15,238 nt of DNA from JBDNBY01 sp039767595 (GCA_039767595.1 JBDNBY010000189.1:1-15238); one strand, 5' to 3'; positions 1-6,620 are shown, numbered from the stretch's first letter. Numbers and translations: made by a program. Notes: a model not told the origin generated them from the sequence alone.

Positions 1-2
1 GC

Positions 3-203
3 CGCCTCAGAGGGACAGCGTTTCAATCCACCACACCAATGACCCACCGCATTGAATTCAAATTCAAGCGCGGGCTCTCAGTTCCAATTCTGGAAATCAA
101 AAGCCTCTCGGCCGCCGATGGCCATAGCGCCGTGATCAACAATGTCCGTCTGCTCAAGGGCGCGTTTGGTCCCAAGCCCGACGGCGAGGCGGCAGATGAA
201 TGA
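3..203 (+). CDS. C-terminal end of an unrecognised protein (5' truncated by the window)
   Basis: An open frame enters from the left edge and ends at TGA 201-203, giving about 66 residues. Codon use looks coding, with mostly G or C in third position. The tail is basic then acidic: it contains RIEFKFKRG, then LLKGAFGPKP, and ends GEAADE. I do not recognise the family and see no catalytic motif or membrane segment. An ATG at 39 is in frame but has no Shine-Dalgarno sequence ahead of it, so the gene most likely starts outside the window. It ends about 75 bases before the ffs promoter. The assignment as coding is moderately sure; the function is unknown. Confidence 0.5.
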   Translation, partial: RLRGTAFQSTTPMTHRIEFKFKRGLSVPILEIKSLSAADGHSAVINNVRLLKGAFGPKPDGEAADE

Positions 204-277
204 TCGGCTGTGATTTGAGCCTGTCACAAACTCTGAAATCATCCGAATATCCATGAAATAATTCCATGCGCTGCCAC

Positions 278-306
278 TTGCCAAGACTGGCTGAGTTCGA
301 TATGTG
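278..306 (+). promoter_or_regulatory. Probable sigma70-type promoter of the SRP RNA gene
   Basis: TTGCCA at 278-283 matches the -35 consensus in five of six bases. It is separated by exactly 17 bases from TATGTG at 301-306, a weaker -10 element. The predicted start, about seven bases further on, falls within a few bases of 311, where the SRP RNA stem begins. The placement relative to the RNA end is the main support. Confidence 0.5.
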
Positions 307-310
307 ACAT

Positions 311-408
311 GTGAGAGGATGGCGCGGGCAAACGCTTCGCCAACCCGGTCAGGTCCGGAAGGAAGCAGCCGTAACGATTTTCGTTTGGGTCGCTGTCCAG
401 CCTCTCAC
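311..408 (+). ncRNA. ffs: Signal recognition particle RNA, small bacterial type (4.5S RNA)
   Basis: This is the RNA scaffold that binds Ffh and targets nascent membrane proteins to the Sec translocon. The diagnostic apical domain reads GGTCAGGTCCGGAAGGAAGC at 347-366, continuing into AGCC, essentially identical to the conserved core of E. coli 4.5S RNA on the + strand. The ends are set by a perfect 8-bp closing helix: GTGAGAGG at 311-318 pairs with CCTCTCAC at 401-408. The length of about 98 nt fits small SRP RNAs of alphaproteobacteria without an Alu domain. It sits upstream of dnaX, with two minus-strand genes in between. No convincing T-rich terminator follows it, so the 3' end may be set by processing. 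Confidence 0.96.
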
Positions 409-455
409 CCCACACCCAAAGCACCGCAAGCTCGGGAGCGACGGGCGAGCAGCCA

Positions 456-974
456 TCACTGACCGATCATCATCGCCCAGTCTGTTTGTGATTTCGTCTC
501 GCACGCACAGGGGCGCACGTCGCGCAATCGTGTGAGGGCCGCTTGCGGATCTTCGCCATGTTCGACCATGATGCGCAACGCCACCATGCCTGAGCGACCG
601 CAGCCCCCTTTGCAATGCACCAACACTTTTTGCCCCTCGCCCAGCGCAATGCGCACAGTTTGCGAAATCACTGCCCAAATCGGCTCTGCCTCTGGGCTGG
701 CGGCGTCATAGTCCTGCACTGAAAAATGCAGCCATTTGATATCATTACGCGCCAAATCTTCCGGCAGGCTCTGCGCGCCGATATCGCGCATTTCCTCGAG
801 GGTGGTCATTGAAATGACAATGCTCGGCGCAAAGGTGATCAGTGTTTGCAGCCCATGCGCGTAACTCGTTTTCACCCCTGGGCACGGCGAAATGGCCAAT
901 GTGCCCTCTCCCACTGGCAAATGTGCAATGGGAAATTCGGCATTGGCCATCGATGTATCTTTACTATGTGGCAT
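456..974 (-). CDS. Cysteine-based tyrosine/dual-specificity protein phosphatase
   Basis: A 172-residue protein with the phosphatase signature HCKGGCGRSG. His120 and Cys121 supply the thiolate nucleophile, and Arg127 and Ser128 complete the phosphate-binding loop. Asp88 or Asp90 in SVQDYD, about 31-33 residues earlier, is the likely general acid. The order and length resemble small CDKN3/DSP-like phosphatases, which hydrolyse phosphotyrosine or related phosphoesters in the cytoplasm. There is no signal peptide. The ATG at 974 is preceded by a strong AGGAGG (979-984, four bases away); an in-frame ATG at 950 lacks one. The gene converges on ffs and has its own predicted promoter. The target is unknown; a small-molecule or phosphoinositide substrate cannot be excluded. 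Confidence 0.85.
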   Translation of the reverse strand: MPHSKDTSMANAEFPIAHLPVGEGTLAISPCPGVKTSYAHGLQTLITFAPSIVISMTTLEEMRDIGAQSLPEDLARNDIKWLHFSVQDYDAASPEAEPIWAVISQTVRIALGEGQKVLVHCKGGCGRSGMVALRIMVEHGEDPQAALTRLRDVRPCACETKSQTDWAMMIGQ

Positions 975-1001
975 AACCCCTCCTACATGTCTTACAAAAG
1001 A

Positions 1002-1029
1002 GGTATACCCGCATCACCGCGCGATGCAA
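1002..1029 (-). promoter_or_regulatory. Probable promoter of the phosphatase gene
   Basis: Read on the minus strand, TTGCAT (1024-1029) and TATACC (1002-1007) are separated by 16 bases. They lie just downstream of the terminator of the preceding minus-strand gene and 28 bases ahead of the ATG at 974. The position between a terminator and a strongly ribosome-bound start supports independent transcription of the phosphatase. Confidence 0.4.
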
Positions 1030-1051
1030 GAAAAGGGTGTTATTTCACCCT
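1028..1051 (-). terminator. Intrinsic terminator overlapping the stop codon of the prepilin-like gene
   Basis: On the minus strand, AGGGTG (1046-1051) and CACCCT (1034-1039) form a perfect 6-bp stem around a six-base loop, followed by TTTCTT. The TAA stop codon of the upstream gene (1040-1042) lies in the loop. The stem is short but the arrangement is typical of a compact intrinsic terminator. Confidence 0.55.
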
Positions 1052-1651
1052 AAGGTTATCAACTCGCGAACTTGATCCGTCGCCAGGCTTGTGGCTGACA
1101 AATGTCAACTCATTGGTTCCATTGCCCATGCCCCCGACCACTGTGAATTCCTTCGTGCTCACGGTGCCGTCGGCGCCGGCCGCATAGGACGCAACTTTAA
1201 CGCCGCCGAAATATACATCCATACCGTCATTCGCACCCGAGACCATATCATACGATACGACATAGGGCGTTTCATCAAGCAAATTTGACAAGTCTTTGGT
1301 CACACGCTGTGCACCTTGCCAGCCATCCACTTCAAGAGCAAACCCTTCGGATCCATCTGGACGTGTGTAGCGATGATACTCTAATGCGCCGGTGTTCGTC
1401 GACCAGCCATCAATGGGCCCCCAGTAATACCCGCCAAATGACGTATTGGATGCAGCAGGCAAACCAAAGCTAATTGTTTCATAGGTCGATCCAGACAACT
1501 CTTTCATCGCATAGATTGTATTGCTCGACGTTGTATTTCGGATGGCTGTAAATGTTGCAATAGCCAACCCAATGACACCGCCAATGACAACCATTTTTTC
1601 GACAGTGATTGCACCGCTTTGTGATGCTATAAAATTCGTACGCATACTCAT
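1040..1651 (-). CDS. Prepilin-like protein with a C-terminal beta-sandwich (carbohydrate-binding-like) domain
   Basis: A 203-residue protein. Residues 4-35 look like a Flp/Tad-type prepilin end: a short polar leader, then SGAITVEK followed by about 18 hydrophobic residues. Gly13 followed by Glu18 at mature position +5 matches the prepilin peptidase site. The usual Tyr/Phe after the Glu is Lys here. The rest is rich in Gly, Ser, Tyr and Trp and ends in SRVDNLRVK. This resembles galactose-binding/DUF642-like beta-sandwich domains found in secreted and surface proteins. I infer an exported, membrane-anchored or pilus-tip protein. ATG 1651 follows AAGGG; a second ATG six bases on is possible. No tad genes are adjacent. 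Base composition is lower in GC than its neighbours in part. Confidence 0.65.
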   Translation of the reverse strand: MSMRTNFIASQSGAITVEKMVVIGGVIGLAIATFTAIRNTTSSNTIYAMKELSGSTYETISFGLPAASNTSFGGYYWGPIDGWSTNTGALEYHRYTRPDGSEGFALEVDGWQGAQRVTKDLSNLLDETPYVVSYDMVSGANDGMDVYFGGVKVASYAAGADGTVSTKEFTVVGGMGNGTNELTFVSHKPGDGSSSRVDNLRVK

Positions 1652-1855
1652 GGTACCCTTACCCTCTGAAGTTATCTAACGTAAACAAAATGTGGGACTC
1701 TCTTTCAAGATCCGCCTAAGATCTAAAAATGCCAACAGATTACGGCAGGAATGAGACGGCTTCGCGACGATATTTGGATAGATTTGCAAAACTTCTTGTC
1801 TGGACGGCAGGCGATCAACCCCTTACATTCCCATTAAACAACGAAAGCGCTTTGT
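1652..1855. other. AT-rich intergenic region between divergent genes
   Basis: This 204-base gap separates the minus-strand prepilin-like gene from dnaX and must hold the promoters of both. The line 1681-1740 counts about 38% GC. I see no RNA gene and no clear -35/-10 pair for dnaX. On the minus strand there are AT-rich stretches around 1672-1700 that could serve the prepilin-like gene, but spacing is not convincing. A short direct repeat is listed separately. Confidence 0.5.
1707..1723. repeat. Direct repeat AAGATC x2, 11 bases apart
   Basis: AAGATC occurs at 1707-1712 and again at 1718-1723, an 11-base period close to one helical turn. The intervening bases also give AGATC...GATCT dyad symmetry. 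It lies 56 bases upstream of the prepilin-like start and could be a regulator site, but such short repeats arise easily by chance. Confidence 0.2.
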
Positions 1856-3589
1856 GTGTCCGACTATACCGTCCTTGCCCGTAAATACCGCCCTGAGACC
1901 TTTGCCGACCTTGTTGGCCAAGAGGCGATGGTGCGCACATTGCGCAACGCCTTTGCCGCGGATCGGATCGCCCAAGCCTTTGTCATGACCGGTATTCGCG
2001 GCACGGGCAAAACCACCACAGCGCGTATTATTGCTAAGGGGATGAACTGTATTGGCCCCGATGGCACAGGTGGCCCCACCACTGAGCCATGCGGCGAATG
2101 CGAGCATTGCACCTCTATTATGGAGGGGCGCCATGTCGATGTCTTTGAAATGGATGCGGCCAGCCGAACAGGTGTCGGCGATATACGTGAAATCATCGAT
2201 AGCGTGCATTACCGTGCCGCCTCAGCGCGGTATAAAATCTATATCATTGACGAAGTGCACATGCTCTCGATCAATGCGTTCAATGCGCTTTTGAAAACGC
2301 TCGAAGAGCCGCCTGCACATGTGAAATTCATTTTCGCCACGACTGAAATCCGCAAAGTTCCGGTCACAGTCTTGTCGCGCTGTCAGCGCTTTGATCTGCG
2401 CCGGATTGAACCAGAGGTCCTCATGGGATTGCTGCGCAAAATCTCGGATGCGGAACAGGCACAGATCGCCGACGATGCGCTCGCTCTCATCACCCGCGCC
2501 GCCGAAGGCTCGGCCCGTGATGCGCTCTCGCTTTTGGATCAAGCGATCAGCCACGGCGCCGGCGAGACGAGCGCCGAAGATGTGCGCACTATGCTGGGTC
2601 TGGCGGATCGGGGCCGTGTGATGGATCTTCTCGATATGATCTTGCGCGGGGATGCCGCCGGCGCCTTGCGGGATCTGTCGTCGCAATATTCGGACGGGGC
2701 CGACCCTATGGCGATTTTGCGCGATCTGGCCGAAATCACACATTGGATTTCCGTTGTCAAAATTTCGCCCGAGGCCGCAGAGGATCCCACGGTCACACCA
2801 GATGAAAAATCACGCGGCGTGACCATGGCCCAAGAGCTGCCGATGCGCGTCCTTTCGCGGCTATGGCAATTGCTGCTCAAAGCCTTGGAAGAAGTGTCGA
2901 TCGCCCCCAATGCCATGATGGCGGCAGAAATGGCCATCATCCGTTTGACCCATGTGGCCGACCTGCCCACGCCTGAGGAATTGGTGCAAAAACTCACGCA
3001 ATCCCCGCCCCCCTCAGGTGGTGGCGGTCATGGCGGTGGCGGTCAGAGTGGCGGCGGCGTGCCCGATCGCCGGCATCGCCATACATTGCGCCAAACGCGC
3101 GGGCCTCAGTTTCATGGCGCAGCGGCCCTTGCCCTGCGTCCGCAAGAGGCCCTTAAGCGGTATCATTCGTTTGATCACGTCCTCGCCCTGATCGAGGAAA
3201 AGCGCGACACGCGCTTGCTCATTGATGTTGAAAGTTTCGTTAAACTTGTCGCCTATCGCCCCGGCGTCATTGAATTCGAACCGGCCGCAGGCGCGCCGCA
3301 AACTTTGGCCCCGACGTTGCGCAAGGCACTGCGCTCTTGGACGCATCAAGATTGGCAGATCGTCCTACACAATTCCGGCGGCGCCGCCACGCTCAAGGAA
3401 AACCTCGAAAAAGAAAAACAAGATCAGACAGCGAAAATCCTAGCCCATCCGATCATGCGCGAAGTCCTCGGCACATTCCCGCAGGCGAAAATTTCCGCCG
3501 TTACGAATTCACAAGACACTACAGCCCAGATTATCCACGACGCCCTTGGCGAAGTCGAGGATGAATGGGATCCCTTCGAAGACGCATAA
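1856..3589 (+). CDS. dnaX: DNA polymerase III clamp loader subunit gamma/tau
   Basis: A 577-residue AAA+ ATPase subunit of the clamp loader. It opens and loads the beta sliding clamp and, as tau, holds polymerase cores together. Seen in order: Walker A GIRGTGKTT (46-54), a zinc module with Cys65, Cys79, Cys82 and Cys85, Walker B IDEVH (131-135), and the SRC sensor (174-176). The helical collar follows, then a Gly-rich linker (about 385-401), then the tau-specific C-terminal region ending EVEDEWDPFEDA, the usual end in this bacterial family. The start is GTG at 1856, matching the usual N-terminus (SDYTVLARKYRP); only a weak GAAAG precedes it. ybaB follows after 14 bases. No A-rich slippery site like that of E. 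coli is evident. Confidence 0.97.
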   Translation: MSDYTVLARKYRPETFADLVGQEAMVRTLRNAFAADRIAQAFVMTGIRGTGKTTTARIIAKGMNCIGPDGTGGPTTEPCGECEHCTSIMEGRHVDVFEMDAASRTGVGDIREIIDSVHYRAASARYKIYIIDEVHMLSINAFNALLKTLEEPPAHVKFIFATTEIRKVPVTVLSRCQRFDLRRIEPEVLMGLLRKISDAEQAQIADDALALITRAAEGSARDALSLLDQAISHGAGETSAEDVRTMLGLADRGRVMDLLDMILRGDAAGALRDLSSQYSDGADPMAILRDLAEITHWISVVKISPEAAEDPTVTPDEKSRGVTMAQELPMRVLSRLWQLLLKALEEVSIAPNAMMAAEMAIIRLTHVADLPTPEELVQKLTQSPPPSGGGGHGGGGQSGGGVPDRRHRHTLRQTRGPQFHGAAALALRPQEALKRYHSFDHVLALIEEKRDTRLLIDVESFVKLVAYRPGVIEFEPAAGAPQTLAPTLRKALRSWTHQDWQIVLHNSGGAATLKENLEKEKQDQTAKILAHPIMREVLGTFPQAKISAVTNSQDTTAQIIHDALGEVEDEWDPFEDA

Positions 3590-3603
3590 TAAGGAAGATA
3601 TCA

Positions 3604-3954
3604 ATGTTCAAAGGATTAGGCGCGCTCGGCGATATGGCCGGCATGATGCAAAAAGCCCAAGAAATGCAAACCAAAATGGCCCAAATGCAAGAGGGCCTTG
3701 CGGATATCATCGTCACAGGCGAAGCGGGCGGCGGTCTGGTCAAGGCCAGCTGCACAGCCAAAGGCGATCTCAAAAGCCTTGATATTGATCCCTCGATCTT
3801 CAATGGCGACGACAAAGAGATCGTTGAGGATCTGATCGTCACAGCCGTCAAAGCCGCCCAAGAGGCCGCCGCCAACCGCGCCAAAGAAGAAATGCAAAAA
3901 TTGACCGAGTCCCTTGGCCTGCCGGCGGGGATGAATATTCCTGGCATGGGCTAG
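3604..3954 (+). CDS. ybaB: YbaB/EbfC family nucleoid-associated protein
   Basis: A 116-residue small DNA-binding protein of the YbaB/EbfC family. These dimers bind DNA and are placed between dnaX and recR in very many bacteria. The N-terminal helix (FKGLGALGDMAGMMQKAQEM) is rich in Met and Gln and is typical. A central beta region (GGGLVKASCTAKGDLKSLDI) and an acidic helix (DDKEIVEDLIVTAVKAAQEA) follow. The start is ATG 3604 with AAGGA at 3591-3595. An in-frame extension further upstream would run back into the dnaX end and lacks family similarity. It is 14 bases after dnaX and 6 bases before recR, so the three are very probably one operon. Confidence 0.95.
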   Translation: MFKGLGALGDMAGMMQKAQEMQTKMAQMQEGLADIIVTGEAGGGLVKASCTAKGDLKSLDIDPSIFNGDDKEIVEDLIVTAVKAAQEAAANRAKEEMQKLTESLGLPAGMNIPGMG

Positions 3955-3960
3955 GATCGC

Positions 3961-4557
3961 ATGAGCCGCGGCCCCCAAGAGATCGACACACTCATTGAAA
4001 TGATGTCCAAGCTCCCTGGGCTGGGGCCGCGCTCGGCACGTCGGGCTGTGTTGCACTTGATCCGCAAACGGACAACGACCATGGCGCCATTGGCCGCCGC
4101 GATGGCGCGCGTGGCGCAAGAGGCCCGCGAATGCACTCGCTGCCGCAATATCACGACCTCCGCCCAATGCGATCTTTGCCGCAACCCAGAGCGCAACAGC
4201 ACCCTGATTTGCGTCGTCCAAGATGTGGCCGATCTGTGGGCGATGGAGCGCGCCGGCGCATTCTCAGGGCTCTATCATGTGCTGGGCGGCACGCTCTCGG
4301 CCCTTGATGCCGTTGGGCCAGATGATCTTGGCATTCCCGAACTCATCTCGCGCCTCGCCGCCGATGAAGTCCAAGAGGTGATCCTCGCCCTGCCCGCCAC
4401 AATGGATGGCCAAACCACCGCCCATTACATCGCCGACGAAATCGAAGAGCGCGTTCGCGTCACATCACTGGCCCAAGGCGTGCCCATCGGCGGCGAGCTC
4501 GATTACCTCGATGATGGGACAATCATGGCGGCCCTGTCTGCGCGAAAATCTGTCTAA
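3961..4557 (+). CDS. recR: Recombination mediator protein RecR
   Basis: A 198-residue RecR, which acts with RecF and RecO to load RecA on gapped DNA. Seen: an N-terminal helix-hairpin-helix (KLPGLGPRSARR, about 17-28), a four-cysteine zinc finger (Cys58, Cys61, Cys70, Cys73), and a Toprim domain from about residue 81 (ICVVQDVADLWAMERAG). The C-terminal Walker-B-like stretch is GGELDYLDDGT. The length matches the family (about 198-200). Start ATG 3961 has AGGA just ahead and is six bases from the end of ybaB. The last 15 coding bases, including the stop, are tandemly duplicated just beyond the gene. Confidence 0.97.
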   Translation: MSRGPQEIDTLIEMMSKLPGLGPRSARRAVLHLIRKRTTTMAPLAAAMARVAQEARECTRCRNITTSAQCDLCRNPERNSTLICVVQDVADLWAMERAGAFSGLYHVLGGTLSALDAVGPDDLGIPELISRLAADEVQEVILALPATMDGQTTAHYIADEIEERVRVTSLAQGVPIGGELDYLDDGTIMAALSARKSV

Positions 4558-4573
4558 GGAAAATTTGTCTAAG
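4544..4573 (+). repeat. Tandem 15-base duplication across the recR stop codon
   Basis: GAAAATCTGTCTAAG at 4544-4558 is followed immediately by GAAAATTTGTCTAAG at 4559-4573, with one difference (C4550 versus T4565). The unit contains the recR stop TAA, and 15 is a multiple of three, so a second in-frame TAA follows at 4570-4572. It looks like a recent slippage duplication. Confidence 0.9.
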
Positions 4574-4677
4574 TTCGGGGCATGCCAAAAGTGATGGCTC
4601 TCTTCTGATTTATCCCCCGCAGCACATAGACATTTGTGCCATTTTGCGACACATAGGGCGCAATTCAGTTTAACTCC

Positions 4678-4683
4678 AAAGGA
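4678..4683 (+). promoter_or_regulatory. Ribosome binding site that sets the pyrophosphatase start
   Basis: AAAGGA at 4678-4683 lies seven bases before ATG 4691. The frame is open further up to a TTG at 4634, but only the ATG gives the conserved N-terminus TVHVFGHFSPDTDS, so this site fixes the start. Confidence 0.7.
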
Positions 4684-4690
4684 CCCTGCA

Positions 4691-5611
4691 ATGACCGTTC
4701 ACGTTTTTGGCCATTTTTCACCTGACACCGATTCCACAGGCTCGCCAATTATTTGGGCGTGGTATTTGTCCGACATCAAAGGCGTCCCCGCACAGGCCAA
4801 CCTCTTGGGCGAGCCGAACACCGAAGCGGCCTTTATGCTCAAAGAATGGGATCTGCCGAAACCTGCGATCATCGACACGATGGCCGATGAGAGCCAAGTC
4901 GTAATCGTTGACACGAATAACCCCGCAGAATTGCCCGAGAATATCAATGCCTGCGATATCACCGCGATCATTGACCATCACAAATTGGTCGGCGGGCTCG
5001 AGACCAAAGGCCCGATCGACATCACCATTCGCCCACTGGCCTGCACCGCGACGATCATGATCGATCTGATGGGCGCAGATGCCGCCAAAATGCCCCGCGC
5101 GATCAAAGGGGCGGCGCTGTCGTGCATCCTCTCTGATACGCTTGAGTTCCGCAGCCCCACCACCACAGAGCATGACAAGGCCACGGCACAGCGTCTTGCC
5201 CAAGAGCTGGACATCGATCTAGGCGCCTACGCGGCCCGCATGTTCGAGGCGAAATCAGACGTCAGCGCCTTTTCCGATGCCGATTTGATCCGCATGGACA
5301 GCAAGAAATACGAAGTCAGCGGCACGCAATTCCGCGTCTCTGTCTTGGAAACAACAGCGCCGCAAATGGTACTGGATCGCAAAGACAGCCTGCTTGCCTC
5401 AATGGCCGATGTCGCGCGCGAGGATGGCGTGGACGAAGTCCTGCTCTTTATCGTCGATATCCTCAACGAAGAGGCGACGCTGCTTATCCCCAACGACACG
5501 GTCAAAACCGTGGCGCAGAAATCCTTTGGCGCAACTGTATCGGGCGACACCGTTGTCTTGGATGGGATCATGAGCCGGAAGAAACAAATTATTCCAGCAC
5601 TCACACTCTAA
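4691..5611 (+). CDS. ppaC: Manganese-dependent inorganic pyrophosphatase, family II (DHH/DHHA2)
   Basis: A 306-residue cytosolic enzyme that hydrolyses pyrophosphate to two phosphates and so drives biosynthetic reactions. The metal site is complete: His8, Asp12 and Asp14 in GHFSPDTDS, Asp74 in VIVDTNN, Asp95-His96-His97 (the DHH motif) and Asp149 in LSDT. The C-terminal DHHA2 domain ends with the substrate-binding SRKKQ (295-299). These positions match the family II layout known from Bacillus subtilis to within one residue. There is no regulatory CBS insert. The gene has a 133-base gap after recR and its own intrinsic terminator downstream, so it is probably a single transcription unit. It is unrelated to the more common family I enzyme. 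Confidence 0.95.
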   Translation: MTVHVFGHFSPDTDSTGSPIIWAWYLSDIKGVPAQANLLGEPNTEAAFMLKEWDLPKPAIIDTMADESQVVIVDTNNPAELPENINACDITAIIDHHKLVGGLETKGPIDITIRPLACTATIMIDLMGADAAKMPRAIKGAALSCILSDTLEFRSPTTTEHDKATAQRLAQELDIDLGAYAARMFEAKSDVSAFSDADLIRMDSKKYEVSGTQFRVSVLETTAPQMVLDRKDSLLASMADVAREDGVDEVLLFIVDILNEEATLLIPNDTVKTVAQKSFGATVSGDTVVLDGIMSRKKQIIPALTL

Positions 5612-5622
5612 TCACTCACTCA

Positions 5623-5651
5623 GCGGCCCCCTTTGGGGCCGCCTTCGCTTT
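5623..5651 (+). terminator. Intrinsic terminator after the pyrophosphatase gene
   Basis: GCGGCCCC (5623-5630) and GGGGCCGC (5635-5642) form a perfect 8-bp GC-rich stem with loop CTTT, followed by CTTCGCTTT. The T tract is imperfect, but the stem is very stable and sits 12 bases after the stop. It separates ppaC from the next gene, which starts at 5661. Confidence 0.65.
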
Positions 5652-5660
5652 GAGGGCCAC

Positions 5661-6536
5661 ATGTCGCAGATTATCACGCAATTTTCGGAAATTTCACAAA
5701 ACTATCGGGCGGCCTTTGTCGATCTGTGGGGCTGTGTGCACAATGGCGTCACCGCCTTTGAAGAGGCGGTCAAAGCCTTGCAAGAGTTCCGCGCCGAGGG
5801 CGGGATTGTCGTGTTAGTCACCAACTCGCCGCGTCCGCGCGCGCAAGTGGCCGAGCAATTGGTGCACTTCAACGTGCCAAATGACGCATGGGACACCATC
5901 GCCACCTCTGGAGATTCGGCGCGCGTCGCGTTGTTCTTGGGCACCGTGGGCGACAAAGTGCATTTCATCGGCACCCCTGATGAGCAAGAGGCATTTTTCA
6001 CGGCCCCCGCCGTGTTAGACAATCCGCGCACCATCACACCCGCCCCCCTCTCAGAGGCCGAAGGCATCGTCTGCACTGGCCCACTGGATCCCCTTGCCCC
6101 CATCGAGGACAATCGCCCAACGCTATTGCAGGGCGTCGCGCGCGGAATGAAGCTACTGTGCGCCAATCCAGATATCATCGTGGATCGCGGCGAGCGGCGT
6201 GAATGGTGCGCCGGCGCTGTGGCACAGCTCTATACCGACATGGGCGGCGAGAGCCTTTATTTCGGCAAACCCCATCCGCCGATCTATGATCTGGCACGCC
6301 GCCGTTTGGCGCAAATTGATCCCAGTATCGCCGATCAGGACATCATCGCCATCGGAGATGGAATCAACACTGATGTCCAAGGCGCCGTTGGCGAAAACCT
6401 AGATGTGTTATTCATCACCGGTGGATTGGCCAAAACGGAAACGCGGACGCAAACCCAGCCCGCGCCGCAAGCCTTGCAACATTATCTTACGCAAATGCAG
6501 ATTTTTCCGAAATATTCGATCGGATACCTACGATAA
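5661..6536 (+). CDS. HAD-superfamily class IIA hydrolase (TIGR01459-type)
   Basis: A 291-residue HAD phosphatase-like protein. Motif I is DLWGCVHNG, with nucleophile Asp21. Motif II is TNS (54-56), motif III is Lys203 in FGKPHPP, and motif IV is GDGINTD with Asp233 and Asp238. The cap between motifs II and III places it in class IIA (NagD-like). The position two after the nucleophile, usually Asp as general acid, is Trp. As I recall this is characteristic of the alphaproteobacterial TIGR01459 subgroup, and the reaction is not established. Start ATG 5661 has GAGGG ahead. The MaoC gene and ribF follow on the same strand, an order I associate with Rhodobacteraceae; a flavin-related phosphatase role is only an inference from context. 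Confidence 0.88.
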   Translation: MSQIITQFSEISQNYRAAFVDLWGCVHNGVTAFEEAVKALQEFRAEGGIVVLVTNSPRPRAQVAEQLVHFNVPNDAWDTIATSGDSARVALFLGTVGDKVHFIGTPDEQEAFFTAPAVLDNPRTITPAPLSEAEGIVCTGPLDPLAPIEDNRPTLLQGVARGMKLLCANPDIIVDRGERREWCAGAVAQLYTDMGGESLYFGKPHPPIYDLARRRLAQIDPSIADQDIIAIGDGINTDVQGAVGENLDVLFITGGLAKTETRTQTQPAPQALQHYLTQMQIFPKYSIGYLR

Positions 6537-6620
6537 GACTTGATCATTTTGCACTCGCAGCGTAATAAAGTTTCACAAACAAGCGCCGCCTTGTAGGAAA
6601 AGATCGCTGGAGGAGTCGGT

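Noticed and set aside
311..535. A 74-codon + strand frame over the SRP RNA
   Set aside because: The sequence is fully explained by ffs, whose core and closing helix are conserved; the start lacks a ribosome site.
3001..3060. Possible programmed frameshift in dnaX at a C6 run (3008-3013) and the Gly-rich repeat
   Set aside because: E. coli makes gamma by slippage on an A-rich site with a stimulatory hairpin. Here the -1 frame stays open to about 3191, there is no A-rich slippery heptamer, and the main frame continues into a tau-like C-terminus. Nothing in the sequence demands a frameshift.
3616..4221. A 201-codon minus-strand frame across ybaB and recR
   Set aside because: It covers two clear conserved + strand genes and gives a His/Ala/Gly-rich protein typical of an antisense shadow.
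6579..6597. Short hairpin ACAAG...CTTGT before the MaoC gene as a terminator
   Set aside because: Only five pairs and no T tract follow, so it is unlikely to stop transcription.
6537..6620. Promoter TTGATC-17-TAATAA (from about 6540) ahead of the MaoC gene
   Set aside because: The spacing is right but the -10 matches only three of six bases. The MaoC gene may simply be read from upstream, so I did not list it.
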